Positions 1 through 11,294 of a DNA stretch of 64,000 nucleotides are shown in pieces. Within the stretch, counting starts at the first letter, position 1. Every line of letters begins with the position of its first letter. The DNA is from Paracentrotus lividus (taxonomy: Eukaryota; Echinodermata; Echinoidea; Camarodonta; Echinidae), in the NCBI GenBank assembly GCA_940671915.1, contig CALNVZ010003430.1, positions 12,798,272 to 12,862,271 on the forward strand, in the 5' to 3' direction. Both the position numbers and the translations under genes were made by a program. Under the pieces are notes generated by a model that had not been told where the DNA came from, made no database searches, and was given only the letters and a program-made list of their open reading frames with translations.

Positions 1-199
1 ATGATTTAACTATTATTATCTCAGTATTCTTGTAACTTGAACTTTTATTTTGATGCTATGTTGCTATGTGTATTTTGTTTGTATTAATTGTTATTGTTAA
101 ATAATATGTATTATGTTGCCCTGCATGTATGTTAATTTCTCATGACCTGGGCGTAAACTATGTTCCTTTGTTCAATATTTTATTTGTAATAAAGTGATG

Positions 200-380
200 C
201 ATCCCCTGACAAAACTTTTTTGAAAAAAAAAATCGCCGTGAATTGTTGGGAGAATGTTCAAAATATAATAACCAGGGTCCCGAAAGTAAAAGCAGGGACA
301 AACATATTAAAGAAATTAAAGCCGGAGCAAAATCATGCAAAAAAAAAAAAAATTCCACCTTCAATTATGTTAAATGACAG
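200..380 (+). repeat. Right-end fragment of the 1172-2168 repeat family
   Basis: The stretch with the words 'accagggtcccgaaag', 'aagaaattaaagccggagc' and 'aaattccacc' runs parallel to 2040-2155, the right arm of the complete element at 1172-2168. The terminal CACTGT tip is missing, so this is a truncated copy that runs into satellite-like sequence near 361. Confidence 0.6.
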
Positions 381-780
381 TATTGAGATCAGAAACACTG
401 AAGCAGTAGAACTATGACTAATTTGCATAAAATGGTCGCCATTCAGCATGACTTTGCCTGTACATCCTGATCTAAGACTATTAGTAACACAATTTTTTTT
501 TGTCTATACCTATGTTTTTAGGGTAGAGGAATACATTGTGATTATAATATTCATATATCACAGGCAAAATAATGCTGAATTGCGGCCAATTTATGCAAAT
601 TAGTCATAGTTCTACTGCTTCAATGTTTCTGAAAACACATTTATGTCGTTTAATGATCTCAATAATGTCAATTAACGTATTCCCCTACCATGTAAACATA
701 GGTATAGACACAGAGTTTCTCTGACTCTACATCTGGACGTACAGGCAAAACATATACTGAATAGCGGTCATTTCGTGTGG
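361..780. repeat. Two satellite-type units in opposite orientation
   Basis: This is the same repeat as the array at 21480-22981. Recognisable words are 'gcagtagaactatgactaa', 'gccattcagcatg', 'gtagaggaatac' and their reverse complements. The first unit (361-560) reads forward and the second (about 565-780) reads backward, so the pair forms an inverted dimer. No coding potential is seen. Confidence 0.65.
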
Positions 781-876
781 TCAAGTAGAACATATTTATA
801 GAATCGCAAACGAAACTAAATAGGATGATACAATACTAATAACCACAAAACAAAGTCCTCGTGCTTTCTTTCACAG

Positions 877-1026
877 CAATTTCAGCGTCCACCAGAACCG
901 AGGAGGGCGGCAATCAGTCGAACATTCTATCCAAGTATAGGCCCACCGGAACAGAGTACATGGAGTGTATTTTCGACATCGAACGCAGGCCCATCACAAC
1001 AGGCCACAGGGGGCAATAATAATGAG
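877..1026 (+). CDS. Internal coding exon of an unidentified host gene
   Basis: A 150-bp open stretch is bounded by a strong acceptor (pyrimidine-rich 'gctttctttcacag' ending at 876) and a consensus donor (GAG then GTAAGT from 1027). It encodes 50 residues, phase 0 at both ends, with no stop. The peptide is rich in P, Q, S and N: it opens QFQRPPEPRRAAISR, has an FYPSIGPPEQSTWSVF segment and ends ATGGNNNE. This looks like a flexible linker rather than a folded domain. The exon at 18863 is also phase 0 on the same strand, so the two may be neighbours across a transposon-filled intron; that link is inferred. I do not recognise the family. Chance occurrence of both splice sites around an open 50-codon stretch is possible but unlikely. 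Confidence 0.55.
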
Positions 1027-1171
1027 GTAAGTTTTGTGTAAATTAATTCCGAATGACTACCATTGTAGTCCGAAAATAAAAAAAAAAGGTTTTTCCGAAA
1101 TTGCAATAAACTTATTGCAGTAACAAAAATGGTGTTGTAATTCAAAAATAATAGGATATTATGCGATAATA

Positions 1172-2168
1172 CACTGTCCGTCATAAAGGTGGAATATATT
1201 TTTGCCGCTCTAGCGACATGTTTTTGCTCTGATTTTAATTTCTTGAATATGATTGTCACTGCTTTTACTTTTTGGGACCCTGGCTATATCTTGGACATTC
1301 TCCCAACCATTCACGTGGACCTTTTCCCAAAAAAGTTTGGTCAACCCCCGTGATGCCCATTTTTGTCATTTTTTCTCATTTTGGGGCCCCTTTTTGTTTT
1401 CCCGTCCAATCAAGCCCCCCTCAGTCCTACCCCCAGGAAACGCGACTGAGGTGTACTGTTTTATATTGTTCTTTAAGTTAAATCTATATTTCTGGGGACA
1501 GGCTAAGGTCTCTTGTCTAGGGAAGGGGTTGAAGTTTAAAACAAGATTGGTGAAAATTCGGAATATTTTATTCCATCTTTATGCTGAAAACAAAAGAAAT
1601 GAAAAACAACCTTTAACCCTTAAATATCATTATTCTCCCCTTAAATTTTGCTTAGCCTTGATGACAAGGCTGTAAATAGTCATTACTGATAATATTTTAT
1701 TTTGATTTATGTTTGGTTGAGATTTTACAATACAATTTCGGGAAGATAGAAATTTCCATGGTGTAAAAATGAATAAAATGAATGTTGAACCCCAATCAAA
1801 ATAAATTTTGACCCCTCCCCTAGACAAAAGAGTCGAGCCTGTAACCATAAATCTAGATTTAATTTAAAGAACAATAGCAATTCTCCACCTCAGACGTGTT
1901 TCCTTGGGGTAGGACTGAGGGGGCCTTGGTGGGTCGCGTGAAGAAAAAAGGGCCCCAAAAATAAGAAAAAATGACGAAAAGGGCCATCTTCTGGGGGTGA
2001 AAAACTTTTTTGAAGAAAAATCCCCGGGAAGGGTTGAGGAAACGTACAATATATACCCAGGATCCCAGAAATTGAAAGCGGTAACAAACACATTCAAGAA
2101 ATTAACAACGGAGCAACATAATGTCGCTTGAGCCAGAAAAAAATATTCCACCTTTATGACGAACAGTG
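1172..2168. mobile_element. Foldback-like TIR element with ~290-bp arms
   Basis: The tips are CACTGTCCGTCATAAAGGTG at the left and, as reverse complement, CACTGTTCGTCATAAAGGTG at the right. They are flanked by TA on both sides (1170-1171 and 2169-2170). The arms remain similar for about 290 bp (1172-1458 against 1880-2168), with an AT-rich centre of about 420 bp. There is no transposase frame, so it is non-autonomous. TA duplication suggests mobilisation by a Tc1/mariner-type enzyme, which is an inference. It lies in the presumed intron after the exon at 877. Related fragments lie at 200-380 and 10395-11294. Confidence 0.8.
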
Positions 2169-2580
2169 TAGTAACAGCGGAGGATGATACATGTGTATTT
2201 TGGGGGCAAAGCTAGACCGACAGATGACTAGTTTTGGGGCTGGTATACCCCGAATCTCTCCCAAGTAATATATATATTTTTAATTGATATTCCCATTGAA
2301 ATTATGTAATTGATGATCATAATAACAACGATAATAATAAATAATATACATATTAATAAAATTATATTGATGGTTAATGATGATATTAATTTTAATGACA
2401 GTAAAAAAAAAATGATAAAGTCAATTACAATAATTTTTTTCAATCATTATCCATGTGCAGAGCTGCCAACCATTCCGAAAAATTCGTATTTGTTACGAAA
2501 ATTTGAAGGGAATACGAAAATGCGAAAACGCATAAAAAACGTACGAATTCACAGGGAAATTAATAGGAGCAAAAAATATA

Positions 2581-3338
2581 TGGGCAATTCCATGATTAGT
2601 TGCGTTACACATTATGGTACGCTGTAGTCTAAGGTTCGCTTTACATGAAGACGCTTTAGAATTATTTTTAAATTTTTGTAGTGTCGATACCTATAGATAT
2701 AACCTACTTGACATCATCAAAGAGAATCATGAGGCATATTTCAATAAATATTAACAGGTACTTAAACTTTGGTTAGTTACGTTACAAAAAGTGGACATGG
2801 CTTTTTGAGGACTGTCTTTAACCATTAAGTTCCTGGAAACTACGTTCAACTAAAACAAACTGTGACATTCATGTTATTGCTGATGAGCTGGCGAGTCATG
2901 TGATATAGAATATCTTTTGAATAGTATGATACTTTTCTATAGAAACAACAAAAGCAAGGTTAGTTACGTTACGGTTAGTTACGTTACATTTTGTCCAATG
3001 AACTTCCAGAGGTCTTGTCACCCCTTGTAACCGCATAAATATCTCATATGGCCTTTGAAATATGGAAATGTGTTTATCCTTGGCCTTTTAGTGAAATTTG
3101 TGAGAAGAAATAAACGAATCTTGTGTAATTTGAATTTTAGTGAAATTTATTGTCCCCAGTCCCACATGTACAATTTGAATGGTGGTTTACAAAATTTTAT
3201 TATTTTTTTTTCTTCAATTGAATATGAAAGACCTATGTAATTTCTGAACATCTGTGGCATTACATTTGTGATAAATCGAAGTTAGGAGACGGACTTTTTT
3301 TTTTTTTAATGTCCAATAATCATTAATGGAATTGCCCA
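2581..3338. mobile_element. MITE with TGGGCAATTCCAT tips and TA duplication
   Basis: The left tip TGGGCAATTCCAT is matched perfectly by the reverse complement of the right tip, and TA flanks both ends (2579-2580, 3339-3340). Inside, the word GTTAGTTACGTTAC recurs at about 2772, 2960 and 2975, the last two in tandem, with a related 'agttgcgttac' near the left tip. It is 758 bp long with no protein frame beyond shadows. Confidence 0.75.
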
Positions 3339-3728
3339 TATGAGATGCATCACATCGAAATCAGACACAAGTCGGCGATGAAATTCAGCACAGTGTCGAG
3401 GAAACTGGCAAAATGTTTTTTTTTTTATTTGGGGGAAAATACTTTTTTGATTTTCTGAATATTCAATGTATCTTATATGTTCTGTAAAAAAAAATGAGAA
3501 AAAATGATCTGGGGAAAGCCTTTTAAAATGGATTGTTTTGTTGCAATCTTTGACTCTATTCTGGCGTCTTGTGTCTGATTTTGATGTGATGAGTCAAATA
3601 CATTGGTGTCCCGTAATCCGACCGACCGTAAACAAAACATGTGCGACCGTGTAAATTTAATGGCAAGAGAACTAAAATAAAATCGGAAGAAAGTGGGCCG
3701 ATAATGTTCCGAAATGAATTCTTCATTA
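3339..3728. other. Unassigned AT-rich intronic sequence
   Basis: Between two MITEs. It contains T-runs and no splice-bounded open frame or repeat that I can define. Confidence 0.4.
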
Positions 3729-4239
3729 AAGGGGAAGTTCACCCTGGAATTTTCTTGGTCTTAAAAAATGAAGAAAAATAATAAATAAATATTAGTGAAA
3801 GTTTGAAAATAAACGACCAAAAAATAGCAAAGTTATGAATAATTAAAGTTTTGATTCTGTGACGTCACGTGCGAGCAGCTCTCCCATTGGTTGTGTATGT
3901 AATTCCTTTATAAACTTGTCCTTTTGTCATGTTCTTGATAATGGAATGGGTCATTTGATATAGTCGATGTATATGAACTCAATGTGTTTGACTGCGCTAT
4001 ATCGACCGCACAGGTGACATATTAATTCTTCTGGAAAAATGACATTTTATAGAATTTACACTACATAACACATAGGAGATATGCTCGCATGTGACGTCAC
4101 AAATCGAAACTTTGAAATATATCTACATAAAATTCATCATTTTTTGGTCGATTTTCTCCAAACCTTCACTCATATTTTCGTTTATTTTTCATCTAGCATT
4201 TTAAAAGCCAATTTAAACCCCAGGAGTGAACTTCCCCTT
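3729..4239. mobile_element. MITE with AAGGGGAAGTTCAC tips
   Basis: The left end AAGGGGAAGTTCACCCTGG and the reverse complement of the right end AAGGGGAAGTTCACTCCTGG form a TIR of about 20 bp. TA lies outside each (3727-3728 and 4240-4241). Two 'tgacgtcac'-like words sit near 3861 and 4094 in mirrored positions, so the inverted similarity continues inside. It is 511 bp, non-coding, and probably moved by a TA-specific transposase supplied elsewhere. Confidence 0.8.
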
Positions 4240-4241
4240 TA

Positions 4242-5858
4242 CAACTAGCAGACGGAGCGGATAACAATATATTTTGGCGTATTGGACTTGATCTATTTCA
4301 TGTTATGGGATGGACGTTAGTCCCATATGTAGGAAAGCACTTATTGAGAAGAGAGCGCTACTGAAGAGTAACTCCGTAAGATAACACCAGAAAGAAGCTA
4401 GATTTGCTTGAACTGGAATCACTGATTGCAAATAAAGACACAAAAGATCAGTCACCTCACTATGAAAGCCGAAGCAAAACAATCGTTCAGATCAGTTCCC
4501 TGTATTCGGAACTCACTAGATCAAGACAGTACTCGCGGAGGAATTGTTTAAGATGTTTGGTGTGCCGAGAACAGAAAGACACGATGAAACTCTATTGTTT
4601 GCAAGATTGCAAAAGAAAAGCTTGTGATAGAGCTTCATCCAATGCAATTGACAGATCACACCGAGTAGGTATCCCATCACATATCAATTCTAGTTGTAAA
4701 CTTAAGAGGAAGAGCGCTATCACTCTACGCAAATCACGCGTGCACATAGACTTTGTATTTTGCACAGTTTTTTCACTTGTTTTCTTGTTATGGCGAGCAG
4801 CAACTACCTTTTCAAAGAAATGATCAACTTGATAATTACGTTAAGAGTCTTTTTTTTTCAAAATAGGAATACTTACTGCAAGGGGAAAAAGTCCTGTCAC
4901 TTGTGTCAATTCGAACTCTCTAATCAGATCATTCCTGTACAATATGGCAAATTTTGCTCTTCAAATAGCTCATAGCCCACATAATTATCTTCTTCCGGAT
5001 AACGCATAATTATATAACAGCTTTTAATTGATCAAGCCGTTTTATAAAGCTTGAACTTCTCACCTTCCAGAGATGGTAAACAATTTCGATTGGTTAAAAA
5101 AAAGTCCTGTCACTTTGAACATTATATCCAAACGAATCTTTACTCGATGGGTCAATATTTCCGCATATCACTGCGACATTATCGCATGTGGACGGGCGTA
5201 CTTCGCAAAGTATGTGACACAGAATCACGTATTTATTCAGATAATCGCGTTAGGAAGCTCAAATCTATGGTGAAATAAAGATTCTGATTTAAAAACTTTA
5301 GCTCAATGTGTTTATAGGCTTGACCCAACAAGAATGTATTTATCACCCCAGATCTGGCGTAGAAGCATCTACCTATCGAAACTATGACTAAAAAGTTTCA
5401 ATTATTATTTCATGTCCATGAGAAAATTTTAGCTGCGACACCTGGATCGACTTCTGACCGACCATTTTACACAGGGAAGTTTTCTTAGGCGCTAGTTTTT
5501 ACGGCTAAGTAATAATTGCATGCAGTTGTCAACATCGGCGCATTCCGCCTGTTATGCGCGCCGGTGTTTGTTACATAATGCTTAGAACCGTATAATTTCT
5601 GCCGCCGGCATCAGTTGTTATTACCAACTAAACTCTAAATGAATGCTTAAGTGTCTTCGCTTTCCACTCACTCAAATAATGGACGCGTCTTTATGTTAAG
5701 ATTTAATGTCATACGTTAGGTTTACATTTCACGTGGAGTAGAATTGATATGAAGAGCACATACCCACCCATGATGAAACAACCCCCCGTGATACACCGAA
5801 CGCAAAATCGAGAAGTAATGACAACAACAAAAACAACAACAACAACAACAAAACACCC
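4242..5858. other. Unassigned intronic sequence ending in a (CAA)n tract
   Basis: No recognised repeat or gene. The longest open stretch (about 4404-4823, plus) has a Cys-rich middle (RRNCLRCLVCREQKDTMKLYC) but no splice sites that convince me and no family I recognise. Two words reading 'aaaaagtcctgtcac' (near 4886 and 5097) hint at an old duplication. A (CAA)n tract runs at about 5820-5852. Confidence 0.4.
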
Positions 5859-6131
5859 AAAAAGCGATATCGACCAATCATAGTGAAGTTTGTGTCGTAT
5901 CAAGCACGAAAAGCAGTGATACTTCAAAGACGCCAAATGAAAGATAGTGGCGTCTCGATCCATGAATATCTCACGAGATACAACCAGAAACTACTCTATG
6001 AAACGAGGAAACATAGCAAAGTCCTCAACGCATGGACATCAGATGGACATATAGTCGCACTCCTTCCAGCAACCAATGGCAAGACAATGGCAAAGGGAGT
6101 CAGAGACTTCCAAGGTCTAAACAATCTCTAA
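5859..6131 (+). pseudogene. LINE ORF1-like C-terminal fragment
   Basis: An open stretch reads through the (CAA)n tract into KKRYRPIIVKFVSYQARK, then QRRQMKDSGVSIHEYLTR, and ends with AWTSDGHIVA and a stop. The pattern 'RPIIVKF...R..V...RR.L...I.I.E.LT' is typical of the RNA-binding region of the first ORF of animal non-LTR retrotransposons. The N-terminal part is absent, so this is a 5'-truncated or decayed copy. A PHD-finger fragment typical of LINEs follows after the MITE at 6243-7020, so both may derive from one element. Family assignment is by motif memory, not by search. Confidence 0.5.
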
Positions 6132-6242
6132 ATCTGTCTTGCGACGGTTTTGATCTTTTTATCCCCTCAACCAGTTCTGTACAAATGCATTAATTTTTAA
6201 TTGTTAACGGATGAATTTGTACCCAGTTCTTTATTATGGTTA

Positions 6243-7020
6243 AAGCCCCGTCTTAACAGACACCTTTTTGACAATCTTACCCGGGTAACGTCCGGACGTT
6301 ACCCTAGTAAGATTTCTATTAAGACGCTCTTACTAGGGTAACGTCCGGAGGTTCTCCGGGTAAGATTTTCCAGATTCTTACCCTAGTACGACTAGGGTAA
6401 AGTCGCGGTAACAACCAGTTTTACCCTGACATTGTCCGGACAACTGTTCTGTTAAGACGCTCTCGGGGTAATACTAGGGTAAGATCGACATTGCACAATG
6501 ATAGAAGAGGAGAGAAGAAAAATGACAGAACAAAGAAATACATGAGAAATAACGGAAGACAAGAGGAAAGAAAGATAAAAACAAAGAAATACATAAGACA
6601 TATAACGGATGAAAAGAGGAAAGAAAGATCAAAACAAAGAAATACATAAGAAATAACGGAAGACAAGAGAAAAAGAAAGATAGATAAACAAACAAAGAAA
6701 TAATTTTTTTTTTAAATGAAGAAAGAAAGATAAAATAAGTAAAATGAAGAAATACATAAGAATATAATGATGAAAACGAAGGGAAAAGAAACATAAAGAA
6801 ATATAAAATAAAGAAATACATGAGAAAACACAAGAGAACTCTTTTCATCGATTCAATTCCACTCGTTGCTACGGTAACATACCACGGTAAGTTTTGAGAG
6901 GGCGTCTGTTAAGACGGTCGCAATATTCGACCACCCGTGGTTTTATGGAATGTTACCCTACTATTTCTACCCTGGCTTTCTCCGGACGTTGTCCGGACAA
7001 TGTCTATTAAAACGGGGCTT
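6243..7020. mobile_element. MITE with AAGCCCCGT tips and repeated TCCGGA motifs
   Basis: The left tip AAGCCCCGTCTTAACAGAC pairs with AAGCCCCGTTTTAATAGAC from the right end, with TA on both sides (6241-6242, 7021-7022). The subterminal parts carry many copies of a motif like 'ttaccctagtaag / aacgtccgga' in both orientations. A purine-rich tandem array fills the centre. It is 778 bp with no transposase, and is inserted between two pieces of LINE coding sequence. Confidence 0.85.
6485..6840. repeat. Purine-rich degenerate tandem repeat
   Basis: Repeated words such as 'aaagaaatacataagaaata', 'acggaagacaagagg' and 'aaagaaagata' recur with a loose period of roughly 60 bp inside the MITE. The Phe/Ser-rich minus-strand frames here simply read this composition and are not genes. 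Confidence 0.7.
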
Positions 7021-7023
7021 TAG

Positions 7024-7437
7024 TTTCCATGTAGTAAATGCAATAAACCAATAAGAAATAACCAAAAGGCCTTTTTATGTACCTCGTGTGGGAAATGGGC
7101 ACATATAGTTTGCGAAGGGATTCCCAAATGCAAATATAATGACTTAAATGAATCTTTCGAAAATTGGCAATGTACCGCATGTATTTTGAAACAATTTCCT
7201 TTTTGGGGTCTGGATTGTATTCCTTCTATAGAAAGTCATGTTGGCTTATCTCACCTTCCGAACACCACACAATATTGTATTTCAAAAGAAGATGATAGAT
7301 ACAACATACTTAATGATTTTCCAAAGGAAAAGGGCATTAAATTAGCTCACCTTAACATCAGAAGTTTAAGAAACAAAGTCACAGATGTTCAACAATTTCT
7401 TTTGTCAAACACTTTCGATGTACATGGTTGGAGTTGA
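7024..7437 (+). pseudogene. CR1-like LINE fragment: PHD finger and start of the endonuclease
   Basis: The frame, open from just after the MITE, encodes a C4-H-C3 type zinc finger: CSKC, then CTSCGKWAHIVC, then WQCTAC. After about 60 residues comes LAHLNIRSLRNKV, the conserved first strand of the apurinic endonuclease domain of CR1/L2-type non-LTR retrotransposons. The reading frame stops at 7437, and within about 40 bp the sequence becomes gypsy pol. The rest of the endonuclease and the reverse transcriptase are therefore missing. Motif assignment is established knowledge of the family; linkage to the upstream ORF1-like piece is inferred. Confidence 0.7.
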
Positions 7438-7471
7438 AAGATGCTGATAAGCCGGCCAGTGTTTCGTTTCT

Positions 7472-8605
7472 ATGATTGCACATACGCCTGGTAAATTCAT
7501 GTACACAGCAGACACGCTGTCGAGAGCGGTTGATCCTGAGGCAGATCAGAATGAACGAGAAGAAGACATAGGAATACATGTAAATGTAGTAATAGAGACA
7601 TTACCTGTAAGTAGTAACAGAAAGAAACAATTCATAGAAGAAACAAAGAAAGATGAAACATTACAACAATTGCTACAAGTAATCAGAGATGGGGGGCCAG
7701 CTGAAAAGCACCAATGTCAGTTAGGTGTTAGAGAATATCGGAATTACAGAAGTGAGCTATCAGAAGCTCAGGGCTTCATTTTGAAGGGCAATAGGTTGGT
7801 AGTACCAATGTCATTGAGAAAGGAAATGCTAAAGAGTATTCATGAATGGCATTTCGGAATAGAGAAATGTAAGAGAAGGGCCCGTGAAGTTCTATATTGG
7901 CCGCAAATAAACCAAGATGTAACAAACATGGTTCAAGACTGTGTAGCATGTCAGTTGTATAAACCAAAACAACAACAAGAGAGTCTACATCATCACAAGA
8001 CTCCAGATAGACCGTGGGAAAAAGTCGGTTCAGACTTATTTTCGTTCAATGGTAGGGACTATCTAGTAGTAGTAGATTACTATTCTCAGTTCATAGAACT
8101 AGATCAAATATCAACAACTAGTAGTAAGTCAGTAATTACAAAACTCAAGGAGATTTTTGCGAGACATGGTACTCCTTGTGAATTAGTCACAGACAATGGT
8201 CCTCAATATGCGAGTTCAGAATTCAAACACTTCGTAAGAAACTGGGACTTTGTTCATGATCTACCAGAACTTAGCATAGGTCAACATGTCAGACTTCTTG
8301 ACATGAACACTAAGAGATGGGCAGAGCAAGGTGTTGTTAAGACCAAACTAGAAAACAGGTCTTATCTGGTACAAACTGAACACGGTGTAATTCGGAGACG
8401 AAACCGTCGTCACATCAGACCAACTCGTCGTAAGAAACCAGATATCGCACACAATGTCGACTACGATGACGATCAGCCAGAGAACGTCGAAGATGACTAC
8501 GATGCTAATCCACCAGCAGATGACGCGCCATCGACATCGACAGCAACGCGTACAACCAGAAGCGGACGCACTGTAAAGCCACCAGATCGCTTAATTGAAC
8601 ATTAA
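7472..8605 (+). pseudogene. Ty3/gypsy pol fragment, integrase with internal deletion
   Basis: The 377-codon frame begins at the very end of the RNase H region (HTPGKFMYTADTLSRAV). The integrase zinc-binding motif follows: HEWH near residue 124 and CVACQ near residue 157. The catalytic core has the first Asp at about residue 188 (GSDLF) and the second at about 241 (VTDNGPQYASSEF). At about residue 260 (NWDF) the frame jumps directly to the C-terminal region (PELSIGQHVRLLDM, then IRRRNRRHIRP) and an acidic tail. The segment carrying the third catalytic Glu is missing although the frame is kept, so the enzyme cannot be active. Protease, reverse transcriptase and most of RNase H are absent upstream. 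It is followed by a polypurine tract and LTR-like start. Confidence 0.9.
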
Positions 8606-8949
8606 TTAAATCTACAGGAACTGCATGAAAAAACTTATCAAAACAAAATGATAGTAAAAACTGGAGATTAATTTTAACAGAAACACACAGGAAAGAACTT
8701 GGAAACCACAAACAGAACACTCAACGCAAGCAGTTTTATCTTTGAAAGAACTTTAATCAGTGGACTCTTAAACAAAGGAACTCAGTTCAAAATCATACAT
8801 CCCCAAATGAAAACTTGTATATATGTTTGTGTTGTTAAGGCTATTTACAGAAACAAGGTTAAACAGGCTTTAAAAAATGATATTATGTTTAAAATGTTTG
8901 TAAAGGCACCTCAGATATAAATATGTCTAAAATCGAGACAAGCTCTTTT

Positions 8950-9253
8950 AAATAAAGGGAGGTGTAATGATAAGTGATTAACGTCTTGATCAGAGACTAT
9001 GTTCTGTCATCTGAGATGTCTCGAGGATACGATGTCGTGATCGAAGCTCCTAATTAAACAGATCATAAATATTACTTAGACCGCTCAGTATATTCTGTCA
9101 TATGTTAGTTGTACATAATTATGTTAGTTGTAATACCATAAACATCTAGCATCACAATAATTGTGGAGTTTGGTTATTTAGTATCTTATATACAAACAAG
9201 AGCATTTTGAAAATTACCCTTTTCTCAAAGAGTGACCAGTGGAGGGTGTTCAA
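8950..9253 (+). mobile_element. Polypurine tract and probable 3' LTR of the gypsy copy
   Basis: About 345 bp after the pol stop codon a purine run (aaataaagggagg, ending at 8962) is followed at once by TGTAATGATAAGTG, the expected layout of PPT then LTR start. The right border is uncertain; TTCAACA at about 9253 is one possible CA end. There is no second LTR in the window, because the 5' part of the element is gone. Confidence 0.5.
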
Positions 9254-9319
9254 CAGTGGCCGAGATGGATGATCTCTAGACACATGTGAAGGTGCCCTCA
9301 CACTAGAGTGTGTTGAGGT

Positions 9320-9905
9320 AACGTGTGGGTAGTGTTCACGATTTTCACTCGAAATTTGACAAAGTCCAAAATACGCTCAAGAACGCTCCATTTTCCCTGC
9401 CCTATATGGAATTTTTAATGAGCTCTAAATGACCGAGAAGCGAATAAATAGCGTCAGGGTAACGATGACTGCGCATGCTTAGCGTCCACCTAACGATTGC
9501 CGAGCGTTAGCAACGACTGAACAGCGATTGCCCAACTTATGTCTAGCGTGTTTAGACGTGTTAAAGAACGTTAGGAAACGCTAAACATGTGCGTATTGAG
9601 TAACGACTGCCCGACGTTCTTGGAATGTTAATTGCACGTTCGCGTAAGTTCATGAGCGCGGACTGTCGTTCGAAAATCGCTTGGCAAACGTAGGAAAGCG
9701 TTTGCTTATCGTTGGTATAGCTACGCAGAGAAACGCAAAGAAACGCTGAGGTCAATTTTTCATTTTGAACATGTTAAAAAATTTTTGCGTGTAACAGCAT
9801 TCTTATAACGACGCTTTGAAAGCGTTGGGCATTCGCTACTTGATCGTTTAGCGCGTTGGGTGTACGTTCCTTCCACGTTTAAAGTGCGTCCAACCAACGC
9901 AGAAC
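9320..9905. repeat. Left subterminal array of 'aacgct' words
   Basis: Dense, irregular repetition of 6-10 bp words (aacgct, gaacgtt, agcgttg, gcgattgcc) in both orientations. The block is much richer in CpG than its surroundings and resembles 14098-14380 in mirror image. Confidence 0.6.
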
Positions 9906-9929
9906 TTTTGTTTGTATGTTTTTTTTTAA

Positions 9930-10005
9930 CTCAATTCCCTCATGTCACCAAATGAGGGCGTATGTTTTTTACTTCAATTTCTTATGTCACCAAATGGGGG
10001 CGCTT
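9930..10005. repeat. Short tandem duplication
   Basis: Two adjacent copies of a segment containing 'atgtcaccaaatg(a/g)gggcg' preceded by T-rich sequence, each about 45 bp. Confidence 0.6.
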
Positions 10006-10394
10006 TGTGTTATCGAATAAAATGATTGAAGCTTATTTTATTTTGTGCTCAGTAGTTTGCCCTCCCTGTTTAAGTGCTATTTTTACATGTAAAGTAACTA
10101 TTCGGTATAATGAAATATAAACATTTTCTACTTGAAATATACATGTAATTGTTTTCTGTGAATACAGAGGTATAAACGTATCTAAAAACTGTTAAATGTT
10201 AACACAAATTTGGTATTTCTATATTTTATATTATATTTATCATTTTGGATCAATTTATTACCTTAAAAATAGGAAGTTCAAAAGAACACCAGCAGAATTT
10301 ACACTGTTGTTCATTAAGCTTGGATATTATTATTATTTTTCATCATTATTATTGTTTATTTATTTATTTTATGATTATTATTATCATTATTTAT

Positions 10395-10718
10395 TTTATT
10401 TATTTTTTTTGCTCTAGCCACATTATTTTGCTCCAGCTTAAATTTCTTGAATTATTTTGTCCCCTCTCAAATCTCCGGGAACCTCCGGGGCGCCAGAGAC
10501 CCGCTCCCCCTCTATAATAATTGACTGTATTTGTTAAAATTGGAAAAATTTCACCTGCACCTATTTTTTTCCCCCAAATTATTGGCATGCACCCCTCGTA
10601 TTTCAAAATCCTGGATCCACTACTGGTTATGTGGTTATCTCTTAGACGTAAAAAAAAATAAATAAATAAATAAATAAATAAAAAATGAAGAAATAACAGC
10701 AATTGATTGTTAAAAGCT

Positions 10719-10749
<31 letters not shown>

Positions 10750-11294
10750 GTTTTTTTTTTTTTTTTTTTACCATAACGGTAGAATATTTTTATTCTTATT
10801 ATTTTTTTTTTTACCAGTGACAGTTTTTAATACAAAACCTCATTTAGACAAGAAACCATTGTTTGTAAAATAGCAACCCTACACCTTGTTACCATAACGG
10901 TAAAATATTTTTATTTTTATTATTATTTTTTTACCAGTCACACTTTTTAATACAACCCCTCACTTAGACAAGAAACCATTGTTTGTAAAAAAGCAACCCT
11001 ACACCTCTCAAAAGCGTTTCGTGGGATAGCACCGAGGGGTTTTGGTAGGCCGAAAAAAGGTGCCAGAATGGTTATTGTGGTAGATGAAGTACTTTTTTTA
11101 ATTATTCAATACCCGGTCATGTTTTAGGAAAAATCCAATATATAGCCCAAGGTTCCAAAGAGTGAAAGATGGGACCCCTCCCCCCCAAAAAAAAAACCAA
11201 ACAAACAAACAAACAATAACAAAACAAAAAAAAAAAATCAAAATTATTTATGTGGCTGGATCAATAAAAAATCCAACCTTTTTGACCAACAGTG
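10395..11294. repeat. Decayed second copy of the 1172-2168 element
   Basis: The left part (gctctagccacattattttg, aaatttcttgaatt) matches the left arm of 1172-2168. The right part ends with 'ccaacctttttgaccaacagtg' followed by TA, matching the right tip. The left tip is lost in AT-rich sequence. The copy carries a tandem duplication at 10771-11006 and microsatellites ((AAAT)n, (CT)n, T-runs). Confidence 0.6.
10771..11006. repeat. 118-bp tandem duplication
   Basis: Two consecutive copies of a segment beginning 'accataacggta' and ending 'agcaaccctacacc', with only a few differences between them. Confidence 0.85.

Noticed and set aside
927..1259. 110-codon minus-strand frame over the first exon
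   Set aside because: It overlaps the splice-bounded plus-strand exon and runs into the TIR of a MITE; no motif.
6421..6848. Minus-strand Phe/Ser/Leu-rich frames resembling membrane proteins
   Set aside because: They are the complement of a purine-rich degenerate tandem repeat inside a MITE.
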